DNA from: JAGGTJ01 sp964457545
GTDB taxonomy: Bacteria; Desulfobacterota; DSM-4660; Desulfatiglandales; Desulfatiglandaceae
NCBI GenBank assembly: GCA_964457545.1
Contig: CAYWEN010000006.1
Location: 1-64,000 of the forward strand
Reading direction: 5' to 3'
Length of the DNA stretch: 64,000 nt
Part shown: in pieces, positions 1 to 8,911 of the stretch
Numbering within the stretch: position 1 is the stretch's first letter
Layout of the letters: every line of letters starts with the position of its first letter
Made by a program: the position numbers and the translations under genes
The notes under the pieces: model-generated
What the model was told of the DNA's origin: nothing
Database searches by the model: none
What the model saw: the letters and a program-made list of their open reading frames with translations, nothing else

Positions 1-271
1 TCAGAAACTTGAATAAATTTGTTTTGTTTGACTCCCTGATGCAAACTTGATACAAACAATAAATAGAGTGACAAAAGAGTGTTGCATCATTTATGAGACT
101 CTTGGGCAGCCTGCCGAACAATCTCACTGAAAGGAAGCCGCAAACAGGTCTTGGAACATGAAAGTTGGTGAAAAGACAACTAAGCGGCGATGTTGTGGAA
201 ATCTGAATATCTGTGATGTTTGTGCATTGCTCCGTCAAGTGGATGACCTGCAAGTGTGAGGGGGCTGTATT
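1..271. other. Leader of the eCIS locus, no gene seen
   Basis: No convincing gene lies here. A weak sigma-70-like pair, TTGACT at 28-33 and TACAAA at 51-56 with a 17-base spacer, could drive the injection-system genes that begin at 272. The -10 element matches only four of six consensus bases, so this is a guess. A 33-codon cysteine-containing frame at 159-260 has no ribosome binding site and was not called. Confidence 0.3.
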
Positions 272-2527
272 ATGGGTTTTTATACTGCATCAATCCAGCA
301 TGTGCTTGCGGAGCTTGAATGGGTTGATCTGCTGATACAGTTTTATGTCAATCGGGCAAGAAAGCTGTTTCAGTCAGATGAATTTCAGGGTCTTTATATC
401 TCCGAGCAGGAGGTTGATTCGCTTCTTGGCAGGCCTGCAGGTCTTCCTGCCTGGGCACAGGCAGAAAGGTCAGGTGCACGAGATCGGTTGGCTGCATCAA
501 TTTCAAGGATTAGATCCCGGATAGCCACACGTGTTGAGGAATCCAGAAAACGTGGTGTCAGGCTTCGGCTTGATTGTCTTGCCCGTTCCTTTAACCTTTC
601 TTCCCTTGATGTTTCAATCCTGTTAATATGCCTTGCCCCTGAGATTGATCTGCGGTACGAACGTCTTTACGCATATCTTCAGGATGATGTGACCAGAAGA
701 TGGCCCGGCGTAGACCTGGTTCTGAATCTGCTTGCCCCTTCACTCGATGCCAAGATAGATGCACGCCGCTGTTTTTTCAGGGACGCCCCATTGATGAAAT
801 ATCATTTGCTCGATGTTGTATCTGATCCCTCTCTTTTAAAACCACCGCTTTTAGGTCGATATCTGAGGCCGGACGAGCGTATAACTGCCTACCTGTTTGA
901 TTCGGATGATATTGATACAAGGCTTTATTCGTATGTTCGCACTGCTGTGTTGGGGCATTCGCTTAATGACCTGGTTTTTCCGGAAGATTTTAAATCACGT
1001 TTGTCATCCATTGCCGAAAACAGCATAAGGGATGGCAGGGGAATGGTTTTCTATTTCCAGGGTTCCAGTGGAGTGGGCAGGCAGTCCATGGCTGAGGCCC
1101 TTTGCCAACGCTTGAAAACCGGTCTTATGGTGGTTGACGGAAAGGCCCTGTGGGCTTTGGGTGAGCCTTCTTTCCATGAGACGGTTGATCTTGTGGTACG
1201 GGAAGCAAGACTTCAGGATGCTTCTGTTTACTGGAACGGTTTTGACGATCTGGTTGCCCTTGACGATCATGGCCCTCTGAAAATACTGATGCGGGCCCTT
1301 GATTCCCTTGGAGGGATATCTTTTATTGCGGGCAATGTTCCCTGGGAGTCTTTTTGGAACAAAAATTCATTGCCGTTTCTACGTGTTGAGTTCCCCTTTC
1401 CCTCCTGTTCCCGCCGTGTGGAGTTGTGGAGATTGGCCCTGCACGGAAAAAGTGACATCTTGCCTGATGTGGATCTTGATGTGCTGGCAGGTTGTTTTCG
1501 TCTGAGCGGCGGCCAGATCAGAGATGCGGCCGCTACTGCCCGTAATATTGCCATGTGGCGTGATCCAAAGAACAGCCGGGTTTCTGCCGCTGATTTGTAT
1601 GAGGCCTGTCGGAGACAGTCAAACCGGATGCTTTCAGTTCTGGCTCGCAAGATTGTCCCGGTTCACACGTGGGATGATATTGTCCTGCCCAATGACCGTA
1701 TGGATCAGTTGCGGGAAATCTGTGGTTCGATCAGGTACAGGTCCAGGGTTTATTCGGAATGGGGATTTGACAAAAAACTTTCCATGGGCAAAGGCCTGAA
1801 TGTACTTTTTGCCGGGCCATCTGGAACAGGCAAGACAATGGCCGCAGAGATTATGGCAGGCACCCTGGGGTTTGATCTCTACAAGATAGACCTTTCCACT
1901 GTAGTCAGTAAATACATAGGCGAAACAGAGAAAAATCTGTCTAAGATCTTTGATGAGGCAGAGAGATCTAATGCCGTTCTGCTGTTTGACGAGGCGGATG
2001 CCCTGTTTGGCAGGCGGAGCGAGATCCGTGATTCCCACGATCGTTACGCCAACATAGAGGTCAGCTACCTCCTTCAGAGGATGGAGGAGTATAAGGGGGT
2101 GGTTATTCTTGCTACCAACCTGAGAAAGAACATGGATGAGGCATTTGTACGCAGGATGCATTTTACCGTGGAATTTCCGTTTCCTGATATTCATGACCGC
2201 AGGCGCATATGGCAGGAGATTTGGCCGGAAAAAATGCCAAGGAGTCCGGACCTTGACCTGGAGTTCATGGCCCGCCGGTTCGAGATTGCAGGGGGCAATA
2301 TCCGCAATATTGCCCTTTCGGCGGCCTTTCTGGCTGCGGACGACGGGGGAGAGGTGACCATGAAACATCTCATCCGTGCCACTCGAAGGGAATTTCAGAA
2401 GATGGGAAAGGTGGTGCTTGGAGGGGAGTTTGATGGGTATGATAGAAACAAGGCCGTTCACTTGGAAAACGTTTTGTCTGTAAATTTAAGGGGGAATGAT
2501 GCCGGAGAGGATTATCAAACACCTTGA
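272..2527 (+). CDS. eCIS AAA+ ATPase (Afp15/Pvc15-like), two ATPase modules
   Basis: A 751-residue AAA+ protein. The second module is canonical: Walker A GPSGTGKT at residues 515-522 and Walker B LLFDEAD from about residue 570, followed by an ATNLRKNMDEAFVRRM sensor/arginine-finger stretch near residue 615. The first module has a degenerate P-loop, GSSGVGRQ at 264-271, with Arg where the catalytic Lys should be, so it probably does not hydrolyse ATP. Residues 1-230 form a helical N-terminal region. In Afp and PVC clusters a AAA+ ATPase of this kind is needed for particle assembly, but it normally sits near the end of the operon. Here it is first. The ATG follows a G-rich GAGGGGG stretch. The family is clear; the precise step it drives is inferred from related systems. 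Confidence 0.9.
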   Translation: MGFYTASIQHVLAELEWVDLLIQFYVNRARKLFQSDEFQGLYISEQEVDSLLGRPAGLPAWAQAERSGARDRLAASISRIRSRIATRVEESRKRGVRLRLDCLARSFNLSSLDVSILLICLAPEIDLRYERLYAYLQDDVTRRWPGVDLVLNLLAPSLDAKIDARRCFFRDAPLMKYHLLDVVSDPSLLKPPLLGRYLRPDERITAYLFDSDDIDTRLYSYVRTAVLGHSLNDLVFPEDFKSRLSSIAENSIRDGRGMVFYFQGSSGVGRQSMAEALCQRLKTGLMVVDGKALWALGEPSFHETVDLVVREARLQDASVYWNGFDDLVALDDHGPLKILMRALDSLGGISFIAGNVPWESFWNKNSLPFLRVEFPFPSCSRRVELWRLALHGKSDILPDVDLDVLAGCFRLSGGQIRDAAATARNIAMWRDPKNSRVSAADLYEACRRQSNRMLSVLARKIVPVHTWDDIVLPNDRMDQLREICGSIRYRSRVYSEWGFDKKLSMGKGLNVLFAGPSGTGKTMAAEIMAGTLGFDLYKIDLSTVVSKYIGETEKNLSKIFDEAERSNAVLLFDEADALFGRRSEIRDSHDRYANIEVSYLLQRMEEYKGVVILATNLRKNMDEAFVRRMHFTVEFPFPDIHDRRRIWQEIWPEKMPRSPDLDLEFMARRFEIAGGNIRNIALSAAFLAADDGGEVTMKHLIRATRREFQKMGKVVLGGEFDGYDRNKAVHLENVLSVNLRGNDAGEDYQTP

Positions 2528-2825
2528 CAGGACAACCTGTCCTTTGTTTCGCTTTGTCGTCCAGCGGCTGTTGAAGCCGGTACGTTATGATTTTGCTGTG
2601 TACATGTGTCCATGAGTGTTTAAAAAGGGATGATCCGGCAGTGCCACGTTATTCAGTGCCGGGTCTGTGGTATTTCGTAATGTCTTCTTAGAATATGGGG
2701 AGGATGCGTCAGGTGTCTCCATTGTGAACCTGGATTTTTCCCCGGATATGTACTGGAAGGGTATTGTCCTGTGTTTTCAGCAGGTCTTGAGGCCCATTGC
2801 CAACAATCGGTTTCTGGAGGCCGGA
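2528..2825. other. Intergenic stretch between ATPase and DUF4157 gene, weak hairpin
   Basis: No gene is supported. A short perfect hairpin, AGGACA-acc-TGTCCT at 2529-2543, begins directly after the ATPase stop codon and is followed by TTGTTTC. It could be a weak terminator or a processing signal. An upstream in-frame GTG at 2667 would extend the next gene but has no good ribosome binding site. Confidence 0.3.
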
Positions 2826-4166
2826 ATGAGTGTATGTAAAAGAGAAAATCAGGCTGGAAAAAAGGACCCTGCGGTTGTGTCTTGCGTAAAGAATTCGTCA
2901 GGGAATTCTGTGCATGCAGTTCCTTTGTCACATCCCTTGTTGGAACTTCAGCGTAAATACGGCAACAGGGGTGTGCGTCGCATGATTACCTCGATTTCAA
3001 GGCAGGGTCATGGTCAGGTTGAGGTTCAGCCTGATATAGAGCAGGCCATAAATGCCAAACGTGGCGGAGGTCAGCGAATGGACAGCAAGATTCAGGGCCA
3101 GATGGAGACGGCCTTTAATGCTGATTTCAGTGGTGTTCGTGTGCATGCTGATGCCGAGGCGGACCACCTTAACCGGTCATTGAATGCCAGGGCATTTACT
3201 GTTGGCCGGGATGTCTTTTTCCGTTCCGGTTCGTACAATCCGGGAAGTTCCACTGGCCGGGAGCTTATAGCCCACGAGCTTGCTCATGTGGTACAGCAGG
3301 CCGGCGGCATATCTCCCAAGCTGACTGTGGGACAGGCAGACGATGAGTACGAGCAGGAGGCAGACCGGGTTGCCCGGGCTGTTGTGCGGCAGGAGCACGT
3401 GCAAAGGCAGCCTTTGGAGGAAGAGGAAGAAGGGATAAGGATGAAGGAGAATGGTCGGAGAATCCCTGCTAACCGGCCTGATCGGGTTTTTTTACGTCCT
3501 AATCACAGGCGCTGGCGCTGGAGCAGTGTGGAAGGCAGGAACAGACATGTCAGAAACAGGGTTGAGGTTGAGGATTACACACAGCGATATCTTGGTCTGT
3601 TTATGCCTGCGCGCGCTATGCTTTCTTATAATGCTTCTTCAAGCCGGTATCGTTCAAATACTGATGCAGAGGTTATTGCTTCGGGGCATGCGGTGTTCAC
3701 ACATTTCGAGTCTTTTGGACGAATTATAGCAAAAGGCTGGCGAACAAGAACTGTTCGTATGTCTGATGCCAGAAGGTTTCAACTTGATCCACAATCAGGG
3801 ACAATCACCTTGGGAGTTCCTACAAGGGGGGGGTCTGCCGGGTCTACACCTGAAAGAGATGGCCCCCTGACTGTTACTGCCCGGATAACCAATACCCAGA
3901 TTCAGAATGTTAATGACAATCATAAAAAGCTGGCTGTTTCTGTAAAGGTTCATGCCAACATTGGCGGTACTATAACTGAATCGGTTACAGGAGGAACCAC
4001 CTTAGGAGTTGAGGGAGAGCTGGGTTCTGAAGGAGCAAGTGTGACCCCTGGAGCAAGCCTTAACCTGGGAGGATCATGGTCGATTTCTCATAGTGGAGGG
4101 GAACGTTACCGATTAATTGAGGCTACTCCGACTTTTGTTTTTAATGCAGTAAGGGAGCGTACCTGA
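2826..4166 (+). CDS. eCIS-associated DUF4157 protein with HExxH motif and beta-rich C-terminus
   Basis: A 446-residue protein. The DUF4157 core (about residues 85-160) contains MDSKIQGQMETAFNADFSG, then FSGVRVHAD, ending in the zinc-metalloprotease-like motif HELAHVVQQ with His150, Glu151 and His154. DUF4157 is a hallmark of proteins encoded in eCIS loci, often placed N-terminally in cargo or toxins. The C-terminal 230 residues are unrecognised; they are basic and Trp/Arg-rich at about 215-235, then rich in Gly, Ser and Thr near the end. I chose ATG 2826 because a perfect GGAGG lies at 2816-2820. A G8 run at 3826-3833 lies in the unrecognised part and keeps frame. It could be a loaded effector or a processing protease; the sequence does not decide. 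Confidence 0.8.
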   Translation: MSVCKRENQAGKKDPAVVSCVKNSSGNSVHAVPLSHPLLELQRKYGNRGVRRMITSISRQGHGQVEVQPDIEQAINAKRGGGQRMDSKIQGQMETAFNADFSGVRVHADAEADHLNRSLNARAFTVGRDVFFRSGSYNPGSSTGRELIAHELAHVVQQAGGISPKLTVGQADDEYEQEADRVARAVVRQEHVQRQPLEEEEEGIRMKENGRRIPANRPDRVFLRPNHRRWRWSSVEGRNRHVRNRVEVEDYTQRYLGLFMPARAMLSYNASSSRYRSNTDAEVIASGHAVFTHFESFGRIIAKGWRTRTVRMSDARRFQLDPQSGTITLGVPTRGGSAGSTPERDGPLTVTARITNTQIQNVNDNHKKLAVSVKVHANIGGTITESVTGGTTLGVEGELGSEGASVTPGASLNLGGSWSISHSGGERYRLIEATPTFVFNAVRERT

Positions 4167-4208
4167 TTTGTTGCAAATCCTAATGACTTATTCAAGGGCA
4201 TGGGGAAA

Positions 4209-4805
4209 ATGATAGACGACCTCGACAGAACACTTGAAGAGCTTTTGAGACGGGAGCTGCCTCCCTCCATTGTATCCCAGGTGACTATCAGCTTTGCTAC
4301 ACCTGATGATCAGTTTCCTCCTACCTCTGTAACCCTCCCTGCCATAGATCTCTTTCTCTACGATGTGAGGGAGAACCGGGATCTTCGCACCAATGAATGG
4401 CTGATGGAAAGAAGGGCGGATGGCACGGTTACGAAGCGGCGTTCGCCTGTTCGGGTGGAATCTTCCTATCTTGTTACTGCCTGGGCAAGCGACAGTTCAA
4501 CCACCCCTGCCCTGGATGAACACAGGTTGCTTAGTGAGGTGATGATGGTTTTGCTGCGTTATCCTGCAATACCGGAGGAGGTGCTCCAGGGAGAACTCAA
4601 GGGTCAGGAGCCTCCGCTTCCTGCCATTACCCTTCATCCCGGAAGGTTGCAAAGTCTTGGAGAATTCTGGCAGGCCCTTGGCGGAAAACCAAAGGCAGCT
4701 CTTAACTATACGGTTACATTTGGAGTGGATGTCCACAGACCGCTTGAGACAGTAGTAGTAACAGAGAAGATCTTGAAATTCCATGTGGAAAAGGGGACAG
4801 TTTGA
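4209..4805 (+). CDS. DUF4255 / Pvc16-like tail terminator protein
   Basis: About 198 residues. It opens with MIDDLDRTLEELLRREL and continues to the family-typical pattern PAIDLFLYDVRENRDLRTNEW at about residues 45-65. It matches the DUF4255 (Pvc16 N-terminal) family, which caps the distal end of the tube and sheath in Afp/PVC-type particles. ATG 4209 fits AAGGG at 4195-4199 with normal spacing; an in-frame ATG at 4200 lies too close to that site. The stop overlaps the next start (TGATG), which indicates translational coupling. The role comes from the family; only the sequence pattern is seen here. Confidence 0.85.
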   Translation: MIDDLDRTLEELLRRELPPSIVSQVTISFATPDDQFPPTSVTLPAIDLFLYDVRENRDLRTNEWLMERRADGTVTKRRSPVRVESSYLVTAWASDSSTTPALDEHRLLSEVMMVLLRYPAIPEEVLQGELKGQEPPLPAITLHPGRLQSLGEFWQALGGKPKAALNYTVTFGVDVHRPLETVVVTEKILKFHVEKGTV

Positions 4806-5425
4806 TGTGTGCATGGGAGGTGGTGCGCCATGCAGTTGCTGTATCGGGTTTTGTCACTGACCTGCGTACAGGCAAGGCCATTGCTGGGGCCAGGGTAGAG
4901 ATCACCTCTGCACCTGCTGCCTTTACCAGGTGGCTTGCCTTGAGGCGTATGGAGACGAAAGCAGCGTGGGAGACCATAGAGGATTGTCCTGACAGGCGGC
5001 ATACGGCTCCTGACGGCCATTTTTGTTTCATGGATCTTCCTGACGGTGTTTATACCCTTACAGCGTCTGTGCCGGGTATGGGTAGCCGGTACGGTATGGC
5101 GCAGTCGGTTGTGACTGTCTCTATGGGTGCATCCGGCCATCTTTCCATGACCACGGTGGTCCTGTCTGTGCCAGGCACTGCACTGGAGGGCATTGTTACT
5201 GCCCAGGGCAGGGCGCTTCCAATGGCCATGGTGCAGGTGCAGGGAAGCGGGGAGAGGTGTTTCAGCAATGGGGAGGGGAAATACAGACTGATTGGGCTTG
5301 AGGTGGGAAGCCGGACAGTAATTGCCTCTGCCCAGGGTTATAAAAAAAGATCCCTTACAGTGGTTCTTGACCAGGCAGGGGCCCTGTATACTGCGAATTT
5401 TGAGCTGGCATTGGCCTCTTTGTAG
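4805..5425 (+). CDS. Carboxypeptidase-regulatory-like (beta-sandwich) eCIS protein
   Basis: A 206-residue protein made of two carboxypeptidase-D-regulatory-like repeats. The first runs from VSGFVTDLRTGKAIAGARVE to DGHFCFMDLPDGVYTLTAS, the second from LEGIVTAQGRALPMAMVQV to GEGKYRLIGLEVGSRTVIA. Such beta-sandwich folds usually mediate binding or scaffolding, not catalysis. There is no signal peptide. ATG 4805 overlaps the stop of the upstream terminator gene by one base. Proteins of this type are commonly found beside DUF4255 genes in eCIS loci, so a structural or surface-decorating role is likely, but this is inference. Confidence 0.7.
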   Translation: MCAWEVVRHAVAVSGFVTDLRTGKAIAGARVEITSAPAAFTRWLALRRMETKAAWETIEDCPDRRHTAPDGHFCFMDLPDGVYTLTASVPGMGSRYGMAQSVVTVSMGASGHLSMTTVVLSVPGTALEGIVTAQGRALPMAMVQVQGSGERCFSNGEGKYRLIGLEVGSRTVIASAQGYKKRSLTVVLDQAGALYTANFELALASL

Positions 5426-5493
5426 GAAACCGGCAGAAAACCTTGTCGTCATCCAGGGGGAGGGCGGCATTCACCTTAAAAAAGGAGGGGAAT

Positions 5494-6759
5494 ATGGCAC
5501 AGTATCTTTCACCAGGAGTCTATGTAGAGGAGGTGCCTTCCGCAGTCAAGCCCATTGCGGGTGTTGGTACCAGTACAGCGGGGTTCATAGGAATCGTGCC
5601 CGACTCCATCACCATCCCGGCGTCCAATCCGGACTATGATCCAACCCAGGAAACGAACATGGGAGCAGATCCTCCGGAGAATCCGCCCTATGTTACCATA
5701 ACATTCTCGCCAGTTGAGGCAGGCGAGGTGAAGCTTTGTACCAACTTTACCGAGTTCAAGCGCTTCTTCGGGGATTTTTCCACCGATCCGGGTCAGCGTA
5801 ACCTGGCTCACGCAGTGTATGGTTTTTTCAACAACGGGGGATCTCGCTGTTATGTGGTGAGGGAGACAGGGATAGGTGATATATCGACTTCGGCACTTCA
5901 GGCATTTGAGGCCATTGACGAGATTGCCATTGTAGCTGTGCCAGGGGTTACAGATGCAGGTGTCAGAAGTGCCGTTGATGCCCACTGCAGGCAGCGGACA
6001 CAGGACCGGTTCGCCATTTTCGACAGTTCGGAGACCGTAGAGTCAGGAGGAGTTCTCGACCTTACGCTGTTTGATCCGTCGGATGATGATAACATCCTGC
6101 CTGACAACTCGGACTATGCGGCTTTTTATTTTCCGTGGATACAGGTCTTTGACCCTGCTACCAAGATCCAGGATCCCCAGGGTGACGGACTCCGGTACGT
6201 ACCGCCTTCAGGACATGTGGCAGGTGTTTACGCCAAGGTGGATACCACTCGTGGTGTGCACAAGGCCCCTGCCAACGAGCCTGTGCTGGGTGCATTGGGT
6301 CTTAAGTACAACATCAGCAAGGCCCAGCAGGATGGACTCAATCCGCAGGGAGTCAACTGCATCCGGGATCTCAATGGCAATATCAGGCTTTGGGGAGGGC
6401 GCACTATAGGTGGCGATGCCAACGCTGATTTTAAATATATAAACGTCCGCCGTCTGTTTCTGTATCTCAGGGAGTCCATAGACGAGGGCACCCAGTGGGT
6501 GGTCTTTGAGCCCAATACCCCTGAGTTGTGGGCCAAGATTACGAGAAACGTTTCGGCTTTTCTTACCAATGTCTGGCGTTCCGGCGCTCTTTTCGGGGTT
6601 ACACCCCAGGAGGCCTTTTACGTGAAATGTGATGGGGAGACCAATCCTCCTGAGGTAAGGGACCTGGGACAGGTGGTAACAGAGATAGGTGTTGCTGTGG
6701 TGAAACCCGCTGAGTTTGTCATATTCCGCATAAGCCAGTGGGCAGGGCCAGGGGCATGA
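5494..6759 (+). CDS. Contractile sheath protein 1 (Afp2/Pvc2-like)
   Basis: A 421-residue phage-tail-sheath family protein. It starts MAQYLSPGVYVEEVPS, the standard sheath N-terminus that threads into neighbouring subunits, and contains GFFNNGGSRCYVVR and the conserved late segment VHKAPANEPV. The C-terminal domain carries the family stretch YVKCDGETNPPEVRDLGQV. ATG 5494 is chosen because AAAGGAGGGG ends four bases upstream and upstream residues do not fit the family. It forms the contracting outer cylinder around the tube. It is closely related to the next gene, from which it differs by lacking the C-terminal extension. Confidence 0.95.
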   Translation: MAQYLSPGVYVEEVPSAVKPIAGVGTSTAGFIGIVPDSITIPASNPDYDPTQETNMGADPPENPPYVTITFSPVEAGEVKLCTNFTEFKRFFGDFSTDPGQRNLAHAVYGFFNNGGSRCYVVRETGIGDISTSALQAFEAIDEIAIVAVPGVTDAGVRSAVDAHCRQRTQDRFAIFDSSETVESGGVLDLTLFDPSDDDNILPDNSDYAAFYFPWIQVFDPATKIQDPQGDGLRYVPPSGHVAGVYAKVDTTRGVHKAPANEPVLGALGLKYNISKAQQDGLNPQGVNCIRDLNGNIRLWGGRTIGGDANADFKYINVRRLFLYLRESIDEGTQWVVFEPNTPELWAKITRNVSAFLTNVWRSGALFGVTPQEAFYVKCDGETNPPEVRDLGQVVTEIGVAVVKPAEFVIFRISQWAGPGA

Positions 6760-6799
6760 TGAACCGGAACTGTGAAGAGATGAATGCGGAGGATAGGGG

Positions 6800-8392
6800 G
6801 TGACTTCAAGAAACTACAGAGTGCCAGGGGTACACTGGGAGGAAACCCTGCCAAACGAAAATGTTCTGTTTCCAACAGGTGTACCTGTTTTTATTGGCCT
6901 TGTTCCTGCAGACAGAGTGCCTGATTCCATACCTGGCATAGATTCTTTCGGAATGTTTCTGAAAGGTGCCTTTGGTTCGTGGCAGGAGTTCGAGGCCGCC
7001 TTTGATGTGCTCAGGCCGCTTGGATACCTGGGATGTTCGGTGCGAGGCTTTTTCCGCAACGGTGGAGGTAACTGCCACGTTCTTGTTTGTCTGCTCGCGT
7101 CTGGCGAGTCTGTGGAAATTGCGCTTCACAATGCGCTTGATACCCTTGTTGCCTTGAATGACGCTGATCTTGTGTGTGTGCCGGATCTTATGTGGCTTTA
7201 TCAGGAGGAGGCAGGTGTATCCAGGGAACAGGTGCTGAGGTTGCAGAAGTCGGTGCTTGACTGGTGTGCCGCTCGTGGCCAGTGGTTTGCCATACTTGAC
7301 AGTTTGCCGGAGGTTGATCCTTCCGGTGTGAAGATGCAACGTGGTGCCCTGAGGGATAACCCGTGCGGTGCACTCTACTACCCGTGGGTGAGGGTGGTTG
7401 AGGGACCTGTAGAGGATTTCTCTGGTTTCCTTCCTCCATGTGGGCATGTGGCAGGTATTTACGCCAGAACCGACAGGGAACATGGCGTGCACAAGGCCCC
7501 TGCCAATGAGCTCCTTGAGGAGGTGGTGGGGCTTGAAACCGGTGTAACATCCGCTGTGCAGGCAGCGCTGAACCCCTTTGGCATAAACTGTATTAGGGCT
7601 TTTTCCGGTCGTGGGATCAGGGTGTGGGGTGCGCGGACACTGGGCCTTGATTCGGAGCTTGTGTATGTGAATGTTAGGCGGCTTGTCAGTACAGTGGGCA
7701 GGTGGGTGGAGCACAACATGGCCTCTGCCATGTTTGAGCCAAATGATCAGAGGCTTTGGGCAGGAATAACCAGGGATCTTAATGCCTTTCTGGGCGGTTT
7801 GTTTAGGAAGGGTGCACTCATGGGGGCTGCCTGGGAAGAGGCCTTTTATGTTAAGTGTGACAGGGAGACCAATTCTGAAGAGGTTAGAGATGTGGGCCGT
7901 GTGGTAGCAGAGATTGGCCTTGCTCCTGCAGTTCCCGGAGAATTTGTGGTGGTCAGGGTGCAACAGGAGGCAAATGGTACGGTTGTAAGCCTTGGGACTG
8001 CCTCTGTCCCGGGCACTGTAACAGGTTCCGACGGGAGCACATGGACAGGTTCTTTGCCCTGGCTTTCCATTGTGTCCGTGGAGTTCAATCCGCCGGGAAG
8101 GGATGTATCCGGGGAGTATGTTCTTCTCCGGAACCAGGAAAAGATTCCGGTGGATATAACGGGCTGGATTCTTTATGACCTCGCATATAACACCTTTGTT
8201 TTTCCCTCTTTTATCCTTTTGCCAGGGGGTACTGTGAGAGTGTGGACAGGAGAGGGGAAGAACACGGCTACAGATCTGTACTGGGGAAGACATGCCCCTG
8301 TATGGAACAATGTGGGAGACAAGGCCTTTCTCAGGAACAGGGAAGGAAGGCTTGTAGCTGAATATACCGTAGGAGATTACAATAAATCGTAA
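6800..8392 (+). CDS. Contractile sheath protein 2 fused to a C-terminal lamin-tail-like domain
   Basis: A 530-residue sheath homologue. Residues 1 to about 395 parallel sheath 1: SRNYRVPGVHWEE at the start, FFRNGGGNCHVLV, VHKAPANELL, and YVKCDRETNSEEVRDVGRV. After a Gly/Ser/Thr linker, residues about 420-528 form a lamin-tail-like (LTD) immunoglobulin-type domain, with IVSVEFNPPG, YVLLRNQEKIPVDITGW and WNNVGDKAFLRN. The start is GTG at 6800 with GGAGG at 6788-6792. LTDs are found on secreted or surface proteins in bacteria, so a second sheath subunit may expose a binding domain on the particle or serve at an end ring. The LTD assignment rests on motif pattern. Confidence 0.85.
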   Translation: MTSRNYRVPGVHWEETLPNENVLFPTGVPVFIGLVPADRVPDSIPGIDSFGMFLKGAFGSWQEFEAAFDVLRPLGYLGCSVRGFFRNGGGNCHVLVCLLASGESVEIALHNALDTLVALNDADLVCVPDLMWLYQEEAGVSREQVLRLQKSVLDWCAARGQWFAILDSLPEVDPSGVKMQRGALRDNPCGALYYPWVRVVEGPVEDFSGFLPPCGHVAGIYARTDREHGVHKAPANELLEEVVGLETGVTSAVQAALNPFGINCIRAFSGRGIRVWGARTLGLDSELVYVNVRRLVSTVGRWVEHNMASAMFEPNDQRLWAGITRDLNAFLGGLFRKGALMGAAWEEAFYVKCDRETNSEEVRDVGRVVAEIGLAPAVPGEFVVVRVQQEANGTVVSLGTASVPGTVTGSDGSTWTGSLPWLSIVSVEFNPPGRDVSGEYVLLRNQEKIPVDITGWILYDLAYNTFVFPSFILLPGGTVRVWTGEGKNTATDLYWGRHAPVWNNVGDKAFLRNREGRLVAEYTVGDYNKS

Positions 8393-8406
8393 ATCATTTT
8401 TCTGAA

Positions 8407-8448
8407 TCCCCTGTTTGTTGCAGGGGGGACAGACCCGGCTGGGCCGGG
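8407..8448 (+). promoter_or_regulatory. Two GC-rich hairpins upstream of the tube gene
   Basis: Two consecutive stem-loops lie between sheath 2 and tube 1: CCCCTG-tttgttg-CAGGGG at 8408-8426 and CCCGGC-tgg-GCCGGG at 8434-8448. Neither is followed by a T run, so termination is unlikely. They could mark an mRNA processing or stability boundary that raises tube expression, since tube subunits are needed in the highest copy number along with the sheath. The role is inferred. Confidence 0.4.
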
Positions 8449-8476
8449 GATTACACAATGACAAGGAGGTTCCATC

Positions 8477-8911
8477 ATGCCAGTAGGTGACCGGAATGAT
8501 CCGTATCGCGCCTATAATTTCTTAGTGGAAATAGACGGTATCGCCCGAGCGGCTTTCAGGGAGTGCTCAGGGCTGGATACTACCCAGGATCCTATCGAGT
8601 ACAGGGAGGGGGGAGAGGCGCTCACCGTGCGTAAGCTCCCCGGCCTTGTCAAGTACTCCAACATCAGTCTCAAGTGGGGCACAACGGATGATGCTGAGCT
8701 CTGGGAGTGGCGGCAGAAGGCCGTGGACGGGAAGGTGGAAAGAAAGAACGGCTCTATTATTCTTCTTGATGATACCGGCGCTGAGAAACTCCGCTGGAAT
8801 TTCAGGGAAGGGTGGCCCACCAAGTGGACCGGACCAAGTTTTAACGCAACGGGCAATGAGGTGGCCATAGAGACTCTTGAGATAGCTCACGAGGGGGTAA
8901 CCAGGGCATGA
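8477..8911 (+). CDS. Inner tube protein 1 (gp19/Hcp-like, Afp1-like)
   Basis: A 144-residue tube-forming protein of the T4 gp19-like family. The start MPVGDRNDPYRAYNFLVEID is family-typical, followed by AAFRECSGLD, the loop YREGGEALTVRKLPGL, and KYSNISLKWGTTDD. Hexamers of this fold stack into the tube through which cargo is delivered. ATG 8477 is preceded by a strong AAGGAGG at 8463-8469, in keeping with high expression. The stop overlaps the next start by four bases (ATGA). Confidence 0.95.
   Translation: MPVGDRNDPYRAYNFLVEIDGIARAAFRECSGLDTTQDPIEYREGGEALTVRKLPGLVKYSNISLKWGTTDDAELWEWRQKAVDGKVERKNGSIILLDDTGAEKLRWNFREGWPTKWTGPSFNATGNEVAIETLEIAHEGVTRA

Noticed and set aside
159..260. 33-codon cysteine-containing frame upstream of the AAA+ gene
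   Set aside because: No ribosome binding site, no family pattern, and it is very short.
6806..8464. Long antisense open frame (552 codons) across the sheath-LTD gene
   Set aside because: The plus strand encodes a clear sheath protein; the antisense frame is a shadow of its codon bias and has no recognisable domain.
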